A DNA stretch of 64,000 bases, from the NCBI RefSeq assembly GCF_900101615.1, contig NZ_FMZX01000005.1, positions 62,001 through 126,000 of the forward strand, written 5' to 3'. The position numbers were made by a program, and so were the translations under genes. The notes beneath the pieces were generated by a model. The model saw nothing but the letters and a program-made list of their open reading frames with translations. It did not search any database and was not told the origin of the DNA. Below are positions 1 through 8,729 of the stretch, piece by piece (the first letter of the stretch is position 1; each line of letters opens with the position of its first letter). This stretch comes from Belnapia rosea. GTDB taxonomy: Bacteria > Pseudomonadota > Alphaproteobacteria > Acetobacterales > Acetobacteraceae.

Positions 1-554
1 GGCTGCGGGCCGGGCTGCCGGGCGAGGATCCCGGCTTCGCCGCCAGCCTCTGCGACGACCCGCCGCTGGCGCGCGCGATCGGCGCCGCCTGCCGCGCCCT
101 CGCCCAGCCTTCGGAGCGGCTGCTGCGGGATGCGGCGCTGGATGCCGTGCTGCACCGGCTGCGGCCCCATCTCGGCCGGCCGTGGCGCGCGCCGCCGCCA
201 CGCGATGCCCGCGTCGCCCGCCTCGCGCGGGAGCGGCTGCGGGACGACCCGGCGCGGGACCCCGGTGCCGACGCCCTGGCGCAGGAGGCCGGCGCGGCGG
301 ACCGCTTCCAGCTCGCCCGCGCCTTCCGCGCCGCCTATGGCACCTCGCCCCATGCCTACCTGATCCAGATCCGCCTGCTGCGGGCGCGCCGGCTGCTCAC
401 GGCCGGGATGCGGCCGGCGGCGGTGGCGGCGGACTGCGGCTTCGCCGACCAGAGCCATCTCGGCCGCCGCTTCCGCCGCGCCTATGGGCTGACGCCGGCG
501 GCCTACCGCGCCCTCTGCACGGGCGTTCCAGACAGCGGCGCCGCCCCGGCGTGA
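1..554 (+). CDS. AraC-family transcriptional regulator, C-terminal part
   Basis: The reading frame is open from the left edge (first full codon at base 3) to a TGA at 552-554, so the N-terminus lies outside the window. The last ~100 residues form the AraC-type double helix-turn-helix: the first recognition helix precedes FRAAYGTSPHAYL, and the second is in AAVAADCGFADQSHLGRRFR, followed by the usual YGLTPAAYR ending. Such proteins bind promoter DNA as activators. The DUF2000 gene starts 32 nt downstream on the same strand and is a plausible co-transcribed partner. The effector domain is not visible, so the signal is unknown. Confidence 0.85.
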   Translation, partial: LRAGLPGEDPGFAASLCDDPPLARAIGAACRALAQPSERLLRDAALDAVLHRLRPHLGRPWRAPPPRDARVARLARERLRDDPARDPGADALAQEAGAADRFQLARAFRAAYGTSPHAYLIQIRLLRARRLLTAGMRPAAVAADCGFADQSHLGRRFRRAYGLTPAAYRALCTGVPDSGAAPA

Positions 555-586
555 CATGCCGGCCTCCGCGACATGGCAGGGGCAGC

Positions 587-997
587 ATGCAGTTCGAGAC
601 GAAGGTGGCGATCCTGGTGCTGGAGGACCTGGTGGTCTGGCAGAAGCTCAACGTCACCGCCTTTCTGGCGACCGGCATCGCGGCGGCGGCGCCGGAGGCC
701 ATGGGCGAGCCCTACGAGGATGCCGCGGGCCGCCAGCATGCCCGGCTGCTCGGCCAGCCCATGCTGATCTTCGCCGCCGGGGGCGAGGTGCTGCGCCGCG
801 CCTGGCGCCAGGGCATCGAGCGCGGGTTGACGCGGGCCGTCTATGTCCGGGCCATGTTCGGGACCGGGCATGACGCCGCCAACCGTGCCGCCTTCCTCGC
901 CGAGCCGGCGGAGGCGCCGGACCTCGTCGGCCTCGCCCTGCGCGGGCCGCGGCGGGAGGTGGACAAGGCGACCAAGGGCGCCTCGCTCCACCCCTGA
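587..997 (+). CDS. DUF2000 family protein
   Basis: A 136-residue soluble protein beginning MQFETKVAILVLEDLVVWQK, which resembles the DUF2000 family (small alpha/beta proteins of unknown biochemical role, about 135-140 residues). The ATG at 587 fits the family length; the same frame is open further upstream only as a shadow of the AraC gene. No signal peptide or membrane segment is seen. It lies directly behind an AraC-type regulator, and the two are probably one operon. The function is not known. Confidence 0.75.
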   Translation: MQFETKVAILVLEDLVVWQKLNVTAFLATGIAAAAPEAMGEPYEDAAGRQHARLLGQPMLIFAAGGEVLRRAWRQGIERGLTRAVYVRAMFGTGHDAANRAAFLAEPAEAPDLVGLALRGPRREVDKATKGASLHP

Positions 998-1124
998 CCT
1001 TGCGGGCCCTGACTTTGCGGGCCCTGACCCCACGGGCTGCTGTCCGATGGGGCGCCGGAGCACCGGTGCCCGGGTGTCTCGGCACCGGGTTGTACGAAGC
1101 CCCCCGTGCCATGATATGGTGCCC

Positions 1125-1225
1125 TCGGAAGGTCGGTGGTGGACGGGCTCCCCGCCAACCCGGTCAGGTCCGGAAGGAAGCAGCCGTAACGGGTTCTCGC
1201 CTGGGTCGCTTGCCGGCCTTCCACC
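1125..1225 (+). ncRNA. ffs: Signal recognition particle RNA (4.5S type)
   Basis: The apical domain is unmistakable: GGTCAGGTCCGGAAGGAAGC followed by AGCC at about 1162-1185, which is the SRP54/Ffh-binding loop. The ends pair: GGAAGGTCGG (1127-1136) is complementary to CCGGCCTTCC (1213-1222) with one G-U, giving an RNA of about 100 nt of the short bacterial type. It acts with Ffh in co-translational targeting to the membrane. The position just upstream of dnaX is a common arrangement in alphaproteobacteria. Exact 5' and 3' ends are estimated from the helix. Confidence 0.93.
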
Positions 1226-1272
1226 CTCTCCCCCGGCCCGGCGGGCCAGATGCACGGGATGCCGCCGCGCCG

Positions 1273-3159
1273 ATGTCCTCATCCCTGTCCGGCACCGAAG
1301 ACCGGCCGCCCGAGGAGGGCCTGCCCGAGCCGCCGGCCGAGGGCCCCGGCCTCTTCGGCGAGGCCCCGCCCCTGCCGCCCGCCCCCGCCGCGCCGACACC
1401 GGCCGCGCCGGCAGCGGCCCCGGCGGATGCGCCCTACCGGGTGCTGGCCCGCAAGTACCGTCCGAGCAATTTCGAGCAGCTGATCGGCCAGGACGCGCTG
1501 GTGCGGACCCTGCGCAACGCCTTCGCGCAGGACCGCATCGCCCATGCCTACCTGCTGACCGGCGTGCGCGGCGTCGGCAAGACCACCACGGCGCGGATCA
1601 TCGCCCGCGCGCTGAACTGCGTCGGCCCCGACGGCCGTGGCGGGCCGACGCCCGAGCCCTGCGGCGTCTGCCCGGAATGCCGGGCGATCCTCGCCGACCG
1701 CCACCCGGATGTGCAGGAGCTCGACGCCGCTTCCAACAACGGCATCGACGATGTGCGGGAGCTGCGCGAGCGGCTGCGCTACCGCCCGGCCCAGGGGCGC
1801 TTCAAGGTCATCATCCTGGACGAGGTCCACATGCTGTCCACGGCGGCGTTCAACGCGCTGCTGAAGACGCTGGAGGAGCCGCCGGCCCAGGTGAAATTCA
1901 TGCTGGCGACGACGGAGCTGCGGAAGGTCCCGGCCACCATCCTCTCCCGCTGCCAGACCTTCCACCTGAAGCGCGTGCCCCAGGCCGAGCTGCGGGCGCA
2001 TTTCGAGCGCATCGCCGGGCTCGAGCATGTGAGGGTGGAGGCGGAGGCGCTGGCGATGCTGGCCCGCGCCGCCGATGGCTCGGTGCGGGACGGGCTTTCG
2101 CTGCTCGACCAGGCGATCGCGCTCGGCGGGCCGGAGGGGCAGGTCACCGCCGAGGCGGTACGGGACATGCTCGGCCTCGCCGACCGCGCCATGGTGCTCG
2201 AGCTGATGGAGGCGCTGATGGCGGGCCGGACCGCCGAGGCCCTCACCCTGCTCGACCGCGCGCATGAGCGGGGCGCCGACCCGGCCGTGGTGCTGCAGGA
2301 CCTGCTGGAGCTCACCCATACGCTGACCCGCCTGCGCAGCGTGCCCGGGCTGAAGGATGACCCCTCGCTGACCGAGGGCGAGCGGACCCGTGGCGCGGCG
2401 CTGGCCGAGACGCTCTCCGTCCCCGTGCTCGGCCGCGCCTGGCAGATGCTGCTGAAGGGCCTCGGGGAGGTGAACGAGGCGCCGGACCGCCGCGCGGCGA
2501 CGGAGATGGTGCTGATCCGCCTCGCCCATGTCGCCGAGTTGCCGACGCCGGGCGACCTGGTGCGGCGGCTGACCGAGGGCGGCGCGGTGGCGGCCAATGC
2601 GCCCCGCCCGGCCCCGCCCGGCAATGGCGGCGGCATGCGGGCGGTGGCCAATGGCGCGCCGGTGCTGGCCGATGCGGTTGCCGCCCCTGCCCTGGCCCAG
2701 CCGCAGAGCTGGCGCGAGGTGGTGGCGCTTGCCTCGGGCCGGAAGCCGATGCTGCATGCGCATCTGCTGCACAGCGTGCATCCCGTGCGGGTGACGCCGG
2801 GGCGGATCGAGATGCGGGTGCAGGCGGGAGCGCCGCGCGACCTCGCCGCCGAGCTCGGCACGCTGCTGGGCGAGCTCACCGGGCAGCGCTGGACCATCGC
2901 CCTCTCCAATGCCGAAGGCGAGCCGACGCTCGCCCAGCAGGGCCGTGTCGCCGAGGCGGAGCGCCGCAGCCTGGCGCAGAGCCACCCGCTGGTGCAGGCG
3001 GTGCTGGCCGCCTTTCCCGGTACGGTGATCGAGGCGGTGCGCGATGCCGGGACCGACGCCTATGGCCTCGCCCTCGCCCCCGCCGCGGCGGAGGCCGACA
3101 ACGAAGGCGAACCGCCGGATTTCGACGATGTTCCACCCCCCGATGACGACAGAGAATAG
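1273..3159 (+). CDS. dnaX: DNA polymerase III subunits gamma and tau
   Basis: A 628-residue AAA+ clamp-loader subunit. After a Pro/Ala-rich leader come RVLARKYRPSNFEQLIGQ, Walker A GVRGVGKTT (about residues 97-105), a four-Cys zinc site (116, 130, 133, 136), Walker B DEVH (183-186) and sensor LSRC (224-227). The C-terminal third is the tau-specific region. The ATG at 1273 is chosen because the open frame upstream runs through the SRP RNA gene. No A-rich slippery heptamer was noticed, so a separate gamma product by frameshifting is not evident. It is followed by ybaB (9 nt gap) and recR, the conserved dnaX-ybaB-recR order. Confidence 0.95.
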   Translation: MSSSLSGTEDRPPEEGLPEPPAEGPGLFGEAPPLPPAPAAPTPAAPAAAPADAPYRVLARKYRPSNFEQLIGQDALVRTLRNAFAQDRIAHAYLLTGVRGVGKTTTARIIARALNCVGPDGRGGPTPEPCGVCPECRAILADRHPDVQELDAASNNGIDDVRELRERLRYRPAQGRFKVIILDEVHMLSTAAFNALLKTLEEPPAQVKFMLATTELRKVPATILSRCQTFHLKRVPQAELRAHFERIAGLEHVRVEAEALAMLARAADGSVRDGLSLLDQAIALGGPEGQVTAEAVRDMLGLADRAMVLELMEALMAGRTAEALTLLDRAHERGADPAVVLQDLLELTHTLTRLRSVPGLKDDPSLTEGERTRGAALAETLSVPVLGRAWQMLLKGLGEVNEAPDRRAATEMVLIRLAHVAELPTPGDLVRRLTEGGAVAANAPRPAPPGNGGGMRAVANGAPVLADAVAAPALAQPQSWREVVALASGRKPMLHAHLLHSVHPVRVTPGRIEMRVQAGAPRDLAAELGTLLGELTGQRWTIALSNAEGEPTLAQQGRVAEAERRSLAQSHPLVQAVLAAFPGTVIEAVRDAGTDAYGLALAPAAAEADNEGEPPDFDDVPPPDDDRE

Positions 3160-3168
3160 GGCAGCGCC

Positions 3169-3504
3169 ATGAAGAATCTCGGCAACATGCTGAAGCAGGC
3201 CCAGCAGATGCAGTCCCGCATGGCGGAGATGCAGGCCAAGCTGGACGCCACCACCGTGGAGGGCGTCGCGGGCGCCGGCATGGTCGCGGTGACGCTGACC
3301 GGCAAGGGCGACCTCAAGCGCGTCTCGATCGACCCGAGCCTGATGGCGGCCGATGAGCGCGAGGTGCTGGAGGACCTGCTGGTCGCAGCCCATGCCGATG
3401 CCAAGCAGAAGGTCGAGGCCATGATGGCCGAGGAGATGCAGAAGGCCACGGCCGGGCTGAACCTGCCGGGCGGCCTCCCGGGCGGGTTGAAGCTGCCCTT
3501 CTGA
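3169..3504 (+). CDS. ybaB: YbaB/EbfC nucleoid-associated protein
   Basis: A 111-residue protein starting [18 protein letters not shown], with the YbaB signatures of an N-terminal coiled helix and a central strand region ([18 protein letters not shown]). The family forms dimers that bind DNA and help shape the nucleoid. It sits between dnaX and recR with only 1 nt before recR, the standard operon in which these three genes act in DNA metabolism. The length is normal for the family. Confidence 0.93.
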   Translation: MKNLGNMLKQAQQMQSRMAEMQAKLDATTVEGVAGAGMVAVTLTGKGDLKRVSIDPSLMAADEREVLEDLLVAAHADAKQKVEAMMAEEMQKATAGLNLPGGLPGGLKLPF

Positions 3505-3505
3505 G

Positions 3506-4117
3506 ATGAGCGGGGAGCGGCCCGTCGACCCGATCGAGCAATTGGTCGGGCTGCTGGCGAAGCTTCCCGGCCTCGGCCGGCGGAGCGCCAGGCGGGCGGC
3601 GCTGAGGATGCTGATGCAGCCGGAGCGGGTGATGCTGCCGCTCGCCGGTGCCTTGCAGGCCGCCGCGGCCGCGGTGCAGCCCTGCCGCGTCTGCGGCAAT
3701 CTCGATGCGCGCAACCCCTGTGGCATCTGCCGCGACCCGCAGCGGGACCATGGGCTGATCTGCGTGGTGGAGGGCGTCTCGGAGCTCTGGGCGCTGGAGC
3801 GGGCGCATGCGCATCGCGGCCTCTACCATGTGCTCGGCGGCACGCTCTCGGCGCTCGGCGGCGTCGGGCCGGACGATCTGGCGGTGCAGCCGCTGCTGGC
3901 CCGCATCGATGGGGCGGAGCCGAAGGTGGAGGAAGTCATCCTTGCCCTGCCGGCCACGGTCGATGGCGCGACCACGGCGCATTACCTCTCCGATCGGCTG
4001 GCCGGTAGTGGCGTGCGCGTCACCCGCCTGGCGCAAGGTGTGCCGATGGGGGGCGCACTCGATGTACTGGATGAGGGTACCCTGGCGGCGGCATTGAAGG
4101 CGCGGCGGAGTTTCTGA
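3506..4117 (+). CDS. recR: Recombination mediator RecR
   Basis: A 203-residue RecR. In order it shows a helix-hairpin-helix ([18 protein letters not shown]), a four-Cys zinc finger (CRVC...CGIC at about residues 57-74) and a Toprim domain ([15 protein letters not shown], then [13 protein letters not shown]). RecR works with RecF and RecO to load RecA on gapped DNA. It starts 1 nt after the ybaB stop. Length and motif set are complete. Confidence 0.95.
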   Translation: MSGERPVDPIEQLVGLLAKLPGLGRRSARRAALRMLMQPERVMLPLAGALQAAAAAVQPCRVCGNLDARNPCGICRDPQRDHGLICVVEGVSELWALERAHAHRGLYHVLGGTLSALGGVGPDDLAVQPLLARIDGAEPKVEEVILALPATVDGATTAHYLSDRLAGSGVRVTRLAQGVPMGGALDVLDEGTLAAALKARRSF

Positions 4118-4217
4118 CGCCTTGTCTTGGAACCGGCCGAATCGTTTCGACGGCGCTGGATTTGGTTACAGGAAAGTTCAATTGACAAGAACGTGAGCTT
4201 ATCGTTCAAGTCAAGGG

Positions 4218-6191
4218 ATGCGTCTCCTCCCCAGCGACCCGCTGCCCTATGCCGAATTCATCGTCAAACGGCTGATGCAGCCGCTATCGCCTGACGGGCG
4301 CATGGGCCTCGCCGTCACCGAGACCGAATTCCCGATCCTCGGCGACCGCTGGTTCTGGGCGGACGACAACGCCAAGATCCTCGAGTTCCTTGCCCTGCCG
4401 GCGGTGTGGCGGCAGTATCCGGAAGCGGTGGCGCAGGCCTTCGGCTTTCTGGCCTCGCTCTGCGAGGGGCCTTTCATCTTCCGCCGCACCGGTCATGCCC
4501 GGCTGGAGCAGACCCAGCGCGATGGTGGCCGCGCCAGGTTCACCCATACCTTCCTGCATGTGGAATGTGACCTGCCGGCCGGCAGCGTCACCATCGGCAC
4601 CCGCTTCCATGACGGGCGCGATGCGCGCAACGTCATCCTCACCGGCAACTACGTCCATTTCGTCCATGACGGCAGCTTCTTCAGCCTGGACGTCGAGGAT
4701 GCGATCGATGGCTGGGACATCGAGCAGAACGAGCGCGAGGCGCGGCTCAGCCATCGCAGCGAGCTGACCTTCCTGCACCAGGGGCGGCGGCTGCGGCTCG
4801 GCCGGCTCACCTACACCTATCGCATCGAGGCGGCCTCGATGATGGTCGATGCCGAGGCGGCGCTGGAGCTCGACCCCGGCATCGCCGTCTCCGACGTGGT
4901 GCTCACCATCGGCCAGGATGGGATGAGCCACGGCGAGAACAACGTGCATTACGGCACGGTCTTCGCCGATGTGCCGGGCCGCGGGCCGGTGCGGATGGAT
5001 GCCGCGGCGCCCGGCCATACCAGCATCGGGGCGCCCGGCTGCGGCTACTGGTCCGTCGTGCAGCGCGACGAGATGCGCGGCTTCGCCCTGGCCGCCCATA
5101 CCATGCCGCGCGACCCGGGGCGCATGGCGAGCATCGAGGCGATGGTGGCGAGCCCGAACCGCCTCCACTGGGTCGTCTCGCAGCACCGCTTCCCCGGGCA
5201 GTGGCGCGGCGAGCGGCTGGTGGCGGCTGAGCGCAAGCTCATCACCGGCGGCGGCTTCTACGACCGGGTCGCGGATTGCAGCCTGATGTTCCGCACCCGC
5301 GCGATGGCCGAGGCCTCCTATGGCCAGCCGCTCGATCTTTCGATCTCCTATGACTACGGGGCGGAGATGGCGGCCTTCGCCCGCTGCTTCCGCGGCGCCG
5401 GCGCGCCGGACATGCCGCGTGCGGCGCAGCTGCTGCGGGACCAGAGCCGCGCGCTCTACGACCATTTCCACGCCGTCTATGCCGAGAACCTGCTCTCGGC
5501 GCACCGTACCGATACGTCGGCCATCTTTTCCCGGCCGCTCGCCTTCGTGGTGATGAGCCTCGTCGACATGTGGAGGGCGACCGGGGAGGAGCGCTACCGG
5601 ACCGCCCTGCGCGAGACGGTGGCGATCCTGCTGGAATTCGAGAAGCCCTTCCAGGGCATCACCGGCCAGCCGGAATCGGGCTTCGTGATGGGGCTGCGCA
5701 CCGCGGCGGCGCCCTTCGTCGACTGCCATGCCGCAGCGATCCTGGCGCTGATCCGGGCACTGCCGGTGCTCGGCGATACCGGCCTCGCCGCCAGCGTCGA
5801 CCGTGCCTTGCGCTCCTTCCAGGTGCTCACCATGGATATCGAGGCGGTCCGCCCGCAGAAGTCGGACCTCGTCATCGTCGACTTCCCGCATCCGGATGGC
5901 AGCGGGGCACGCCTGCCCTGCCATACCTTCTGGAATTTCTGCGCCGGGCTCAGCCACCGCGCCTTCAAGGCGCTGCGGGCCTCGCCGCACCCCGCATTGC
6001 AGGGCGTGCTGGCGGAGCACGACTTCCGCCTGAGCACCTTCGAGGCGCTGATCCGGCACCAATTCGTCAAATCCATCCGCGAGGCGGACGGGCTGCTCGA
6101 GATCCGCACCTGCGCCATGGCGGCCGAGAGCAATTCCGAGACCCAGCCCTGGGTGGCGCTCAGCCTGGTGGCCGATTCGGGCGACGACTGA
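4218..6191 (+). CDS. Large protein of unknown function, glycan-cluster neighbour
   Basis: A 657-residue soluble protein with no signal peptide and no recognised catalytic motif. Residues ~90-330 are rich in predicted beta strands with many aromatic/His positions (VHFVHDGSFFSLDVEDAIDG, HGENNVHYGTVFADV). Residues ~400-620 are helical, with repeats reminiscent of an alpha/alpha toroid (YDHFHAVYAENLL, WRATGEERYRTALRETVAIL). That two-part plan occurs in polysaccharide lyases and heparinase-like enzymes, but this is only a resemblance. The ATG has AAGG too close to be a good ribosome site, so a slightly later start is possible. It precedes the DUF4214-WcbI gene by 32 nt and is probably co-transcribed. 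Confidence 0.7.
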   Translation: MRLLPSDPLPYAEFIVKRLMQPLSPDGRMGLAVTETEFPILGDRWFWADDNAKILEFLALPAVWRQYPEAVAQAFGFLASLCEGPFIFRRTGHARLEQTQRDGGRARFTHTFLHVECDLPAGSVTIGTRFHDGRDARNVILTGNYVHFVHDGSFFSLDVEDAIDGWDIEQNEREARLSHRSELTFLHQGRRLRLGRLTYTYRIEAASMMVDAEAALELDPGIAVSDVVLTIGQDGMSHGENNVHYGTVFADVPGRGPVRMDAAAPGHTSIGAPGCGYWSVVQRDEMRGFALAAHTMPRDPGRMASIEAMVASPNRLHWVVSQHRFPGQWRGERLVAAERKLITGGGFYDRVADCSLMFRTRAMAEASYGQPLDLSISYDYGAEMAAFARCFRGAGAPDMPRAAQLLRDQSRALYDHFHAVYAENLLSAHRTDTSAIFSRPLAFVVMSLVDMWRATGEERYRTALRETVAILLEFEKPFQGITGQPESGFVMGLRTAAAPFVDCHAAAILALIRALPVLGDTGLAASVDRALRSFQVLTMDIEAVRPQKSDLVIVDFPHPDGSGARLPCHTFWNFCAGLSHRAFKALRASPHPALQGVLAEHDFRLSTFEALIRHQFVKSIREADGLLEIRTCAMAAESNSETQPWVALSLVADSGDD

Positions 6192-6223
6192 CGCCGGCGG
6201 CGGGCACGAAGGACGGCAGGGGC

Positions 6224-7279
6224 ATGAGGGCGTTCTTTTCCGCCGAGGAGTTCGTGGAAGCCCTCTACGAGGGCATCCTCGGCCGCGAGGCCGATGCGGA
6301 GGGGCTGTCCCACCATGCGGCCGAGCTGCGCCGCCGGGGACCGCTCCATTCCATCCGCGCCCTGCTCGGCAGCGAGGAGTTCCGCCACGCGCTGGGGCTC
6401 GACCGGCAGCAGCAGCTGACCATCCTCGGCAATTGCAACGCGCCGGTCCTCGCCGAATGCCTGCGCGCCGGCAGCAATGCCTGGGTGCGCTGGGTCGCCG
6501 ACGTCAACCACCGCGGCAAGCCCGCATTCCTCGCCGCTCTCGCCGCGATCGACGCACTGCAGGCTGGCAGCGTCATCTCCGTCCCCTTCGGGGAGGACCA
6601 CCCGGACCTGTCCACGGCGCGCATCAAGGCGCTCTACGGCGATCGGTTCTTCCTGATGACCAACATCCACTTCACCGGGCTGCACCCCGACCTGACCTAT
6701 TTCGGCGGCTTCGGCGGCCGGGTCCACAGCCCCATCGGCGAGTACAACAGCCGCATCGTCCTCAGCTGCTACCTGCGCGGCATGAGCCGGCAGGACTGCC
6801 TCAGGCAATTCAACGGCAGGACCTACGAGAAGCTCGGCTATTTCAGCGCCTGGGAGGACTCGGCGGAGGAATTGCGGCGGCGCGACCGGCCGATGGACAT
6901 CACCTTCGCCGACGCCTTCCTCGAGATGACGCGGCACGAGCAGACGCTCTACTCGATCAACCACCCGACCAGCATCGCCTTGGTGACGCAGGCCGAGAGC
7001 ATCGCCCGGAAATTCGGCCTTGCCGCGCGCTTCTCGGTGGACAGTTTCTACAACCCACTCGTCGAGGAAGCTCGCTGGCCGATCTACCCGGAGATCCGGG
7101 AGGCGCACCGTCTGCCTTACGAAACGGAGTTCCGCTTCCGCGGCAAGCCCACTGCAGGGCCCAGCATGGATCTCGCGGATTTCATTGCGGCTTCATATAA
7201 TTGTTACGACGCCTACGGGCACGAGGCGCTGCGCCAGAAAGCCCGGCGCAACGACGACTTCATCGACCGCGATTTCTGA
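6224..7279 (+). CDS. DUF4214-WcbI polysaccharide biosynthesis protein
   Basis: A 351-residue protein with two parts. Residues 1-65 are a DUF4214-type module (FVEALYEGILGREADAEGL, then SEEFRHALG), a small helical domain found in surface and glycan-associated proteins. From residue ~67 a WcbI-type domain begins at ILGNCNAPVLAECL, the family start motif; WcbI enzymes belong to capsular polysaccharide loci and are related to GDSL/SGNH-like esterases. HFTGLHPDLTYFG lies in the core. The ATG at 6224 is preceded by GGACGGCAGGGG. The substrate is unknown. It pairs with the 657-residue protein upstream. Confidence 0.78.
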   Translation: MRAFFSAEEFVEALYEGILGREADAEGLSHHAAELRRRGPLHSIRALLGSEEFRHALGLDRQQQLTILGNCNAPVLAECLRAGSNAWVRWVADVNHRGKPAFLAALAAIDALQAGSVISVPFGEDHPDLSTARIKALYGDRFFLMTNIHFTGLHPDLTYFGGFGGRVHSPIGEYNSRIVLSCYLRGMSRQDCLRQFNGRTYEKLGYFSAWEDSAEELRRRDRPMDITFADAFLEMTRHEQTLYSINHPTSIALVTQAESIARKFGLAARFSVDSFYNPLVEEARWPIYPEIREAHRLPYETEFRFRGKPTAGPSMDLADFIAASYNCYDAYGHEALRQKARRNDDFIDRDF

Positions 7280-7291
7280 GGCGGCCTCGCT

Positions 7292-8269
7292 TCAGACCTT
7301 CTCGAAGACGAAAGTATTCGACAGGCAGTCGGCGCGCGGCGCGATCACCCAGGTGTCCTCGCGCATCTCGAGCAGCCGGCAGCGGTGGCGCTCGGCCAGG
7401 TCCAGCACCGCGCGTTGCGGCACCATGTGCATCTCCACCGCCGGCCCGTCCGCCTGCGCCAGGTAGTCGGCGGTGCGGAAGGCGTACCACTCGTAATGGG
7501 TGGGCACCTGGAAGATGGTGATGCCGCCCGGTGCCAGGCCGCGGAACATCCCGTCGAGGATGTGCAGGATCACCGGCGGCGGGTTGTGCTGCAGCACGAT
7601 CCGCGAGAACCACAGGTCGTAGTCCTGCTCCGGGTGCAGGTGGTCTGCCGTCACCTGGCGGAAAATGATGTTCTCTATATCGAGCTGGCGACGACGCTCC
7701 TCCGCCAGGCGGAGATGCGCCCGCGAGATGTCGAGGCCGACGACCTGCCGGAAGGTGCCGGCGAGAAGCATGCTGAGCCGGCCGACGCCGCAGCCATACT
7801 CGACGATACGGGTGAAATCCCCAGGCGCCCGGCCGATCCGCGCCAGGATGCCGAGGATGATCCGCAGGTCGATGCCGGCGGAGGCGTAGAAGGCCTCGCG
7901 CGTCTCCGCGATGCGCTCGGGGGCGAACTCATCGCTGCTGACGACGGACCAGTGCGGCGCGGTCTCGCCGATCGCCTCCCACCGGCCGGCGACGAGGTTG
8001 AGCAGCCGGGCCAGCGTCGCGGCGTCGGCCTGCGTCTCGACCGGCCGCGGCGCCACGTCGAGCGGCAGGGTCGCCGCGAGGGGCGTCACGGCCTGGGTGG
8101 CCGAACGGCCAAGCTGTTCGCTCAATTCCCGGGAGTGGAGGAAGGTGTCGCGCAGGCTGGCCAGGGAAGCATGACCCTGCCGATGCTGCTCGATCACCGC
8201 CTCGCTCTCCGGCTCCCGTCCGAGGATGTAGCGGTAGGCCAGCACCACCTGTTCACGGTCCAGCGCCAT
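7292..8269 (-). CDS. Class I SAM-dependent methyltransferase with DUF4214-like N-terminus
   Basis: A 325-residue protein. The N-terminal ~60 residues (VVLAYRYILGREPESEAVIE, then LRDTFLHSRELSEQL) resemble DUF4214, as in the gene facing it. The methyltransferase fold starts near residue 130, with motif I IVEYGCGVGRLSMLLAGTF and motif post-I VVGLDISRAHL. SAM-dependent methylation is therefore likely; the acceptor is unknown, with a glycan or glycolipid suggested by the neighbours. The ATG at 8269 has a GGGGAAAGG ribosome site; the frame opens 30 codons further upstream but without such a site. It converges on the WcbI gene with a 12 nt gap. Confidence 0.8.
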   Translation of the reverse strand: MALDREQVVLAYRYILGREPESEAVIEQHRQGHASLASLRDTFLHSRELSEQLGRSATQAVTPLAATLPLDVAPRPVETQADAATLARLLNLVAGRWEAIGETAPHWSVVSSDEFAPERIAETREAFYASAGIDLRIILGILARIGRAPGDFTRIVEYGCGVGRLSMLLAGTFRQVVGLDISRAHLRLAEERRRQLDIENIIFRQVTADHLHPEQDYDLWFSRIVLQHNPPPVILHILDGMFRGLAPGGITIFQVPTHYEWYAFRTADYLAQADGPAVEMHMVPQRAVLDLAERHRCRLLEMREDTWVIAPRADCLSNTFVFEKV

Positions 8270-8400
8270 GATGGCCTTTCCCCAACACCCGTTCAGCCAG
8301 GATCGCGGCACGGGGTCAGGGGGCAGCATACCGGCTGCCATGCCATTCCCACGCGGCACTCCATCGCGAAGCCGTTATGCCGCGAGGGGCAAGAATGGGC

Positions 8401-8434
8401 AAGGCAAAGACAAAAGGCTCCCCGAAGGGAGCCT
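8401..8434 (-). terminator. Rho-independent terminator of the CsbD gene
   Basis: Arms AGGCTCCC and GGGAGCCT (8415-8422 and 8427-8434) pair perfectly around the loop CGAA/TTCG. Read on the minus strand the stem is followed by TTTTGTCTTT. It lies 33 nt past the stop of the CsbD-family gene at 8467. Confidence 0.8.
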
Positions 8435-8466
8435 CCTGCCATCGTCACGACCTGATCGGCTTGTCC

Positions 8467-8646
8467 TCAGTCGGTGGCGTCGCGGACCTTGTCCTTGGCG
8501 CCGCCAACGGCGTTCTGCACCTTGCCCTCGGCCTTGTCGGTCTTGCCCTCGGCCTGCAGGGCGGCATCACCGGTCACCTTGCCGGCGGCGTCCTTCACGG
8601 CACCCTTGACCTGCTTGCCGATGCCTTCGATGCGATCCTTATCCAT
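8467..8646 (-). CDS. CsbD family stress-response protein
   Basis: A 59-residue, highly charged Lys/Asp/Gly/Ala-rich protein beginning MDKDRIEGIGKQVKGAVKDA and containing AEGKTDKAEGKVQNAVGGAK. This is the CsbD pattern (E. coli YjbJ, B. subtilis CsbD), typically made under general stress. The molecular role is unknown. The ribosome site AAGGAGA sits at ideal distance before the ATG. A strong terminator follows, so it is probably monocistronic or the end of a short transcript. Confidence 0.88.
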   Translation of the reverse strand: MDKDRIEGIGKQVKGAVKDAAGKVTGDAALQAEGKTDKAEGKVQNAVGGAKDKVRDATD

Positions 8647-8729
8647 GGCATTTTCTCCTTGGCCGGCCGCGAGGCGCGACGGCTTCGGGGACAGGAACGC
8701 GATCAGGGATCGGAAGGTTCCGCCCCCGC

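Noticed and set aside
1273-3159. Programmed frameshift in dnaX making gamma
   Set aside because: No run of A or other slippery heptamer with a following stem was noticed.
1279-3726. 815-residue minus-strand frame across dnaX-ybaB-recR
   Set aside because: It is an antisense shadow of high-GC genes; the composition is His/Arg/Gln-rich and the sense genes are certain.
4182-4210. TTGACA hexamer before the 657-residue protein as a sigma-70 promoter
   Set aside because: No acceptable -10 hexamer 16-18 nt downstream, so only the -35 half is seen.
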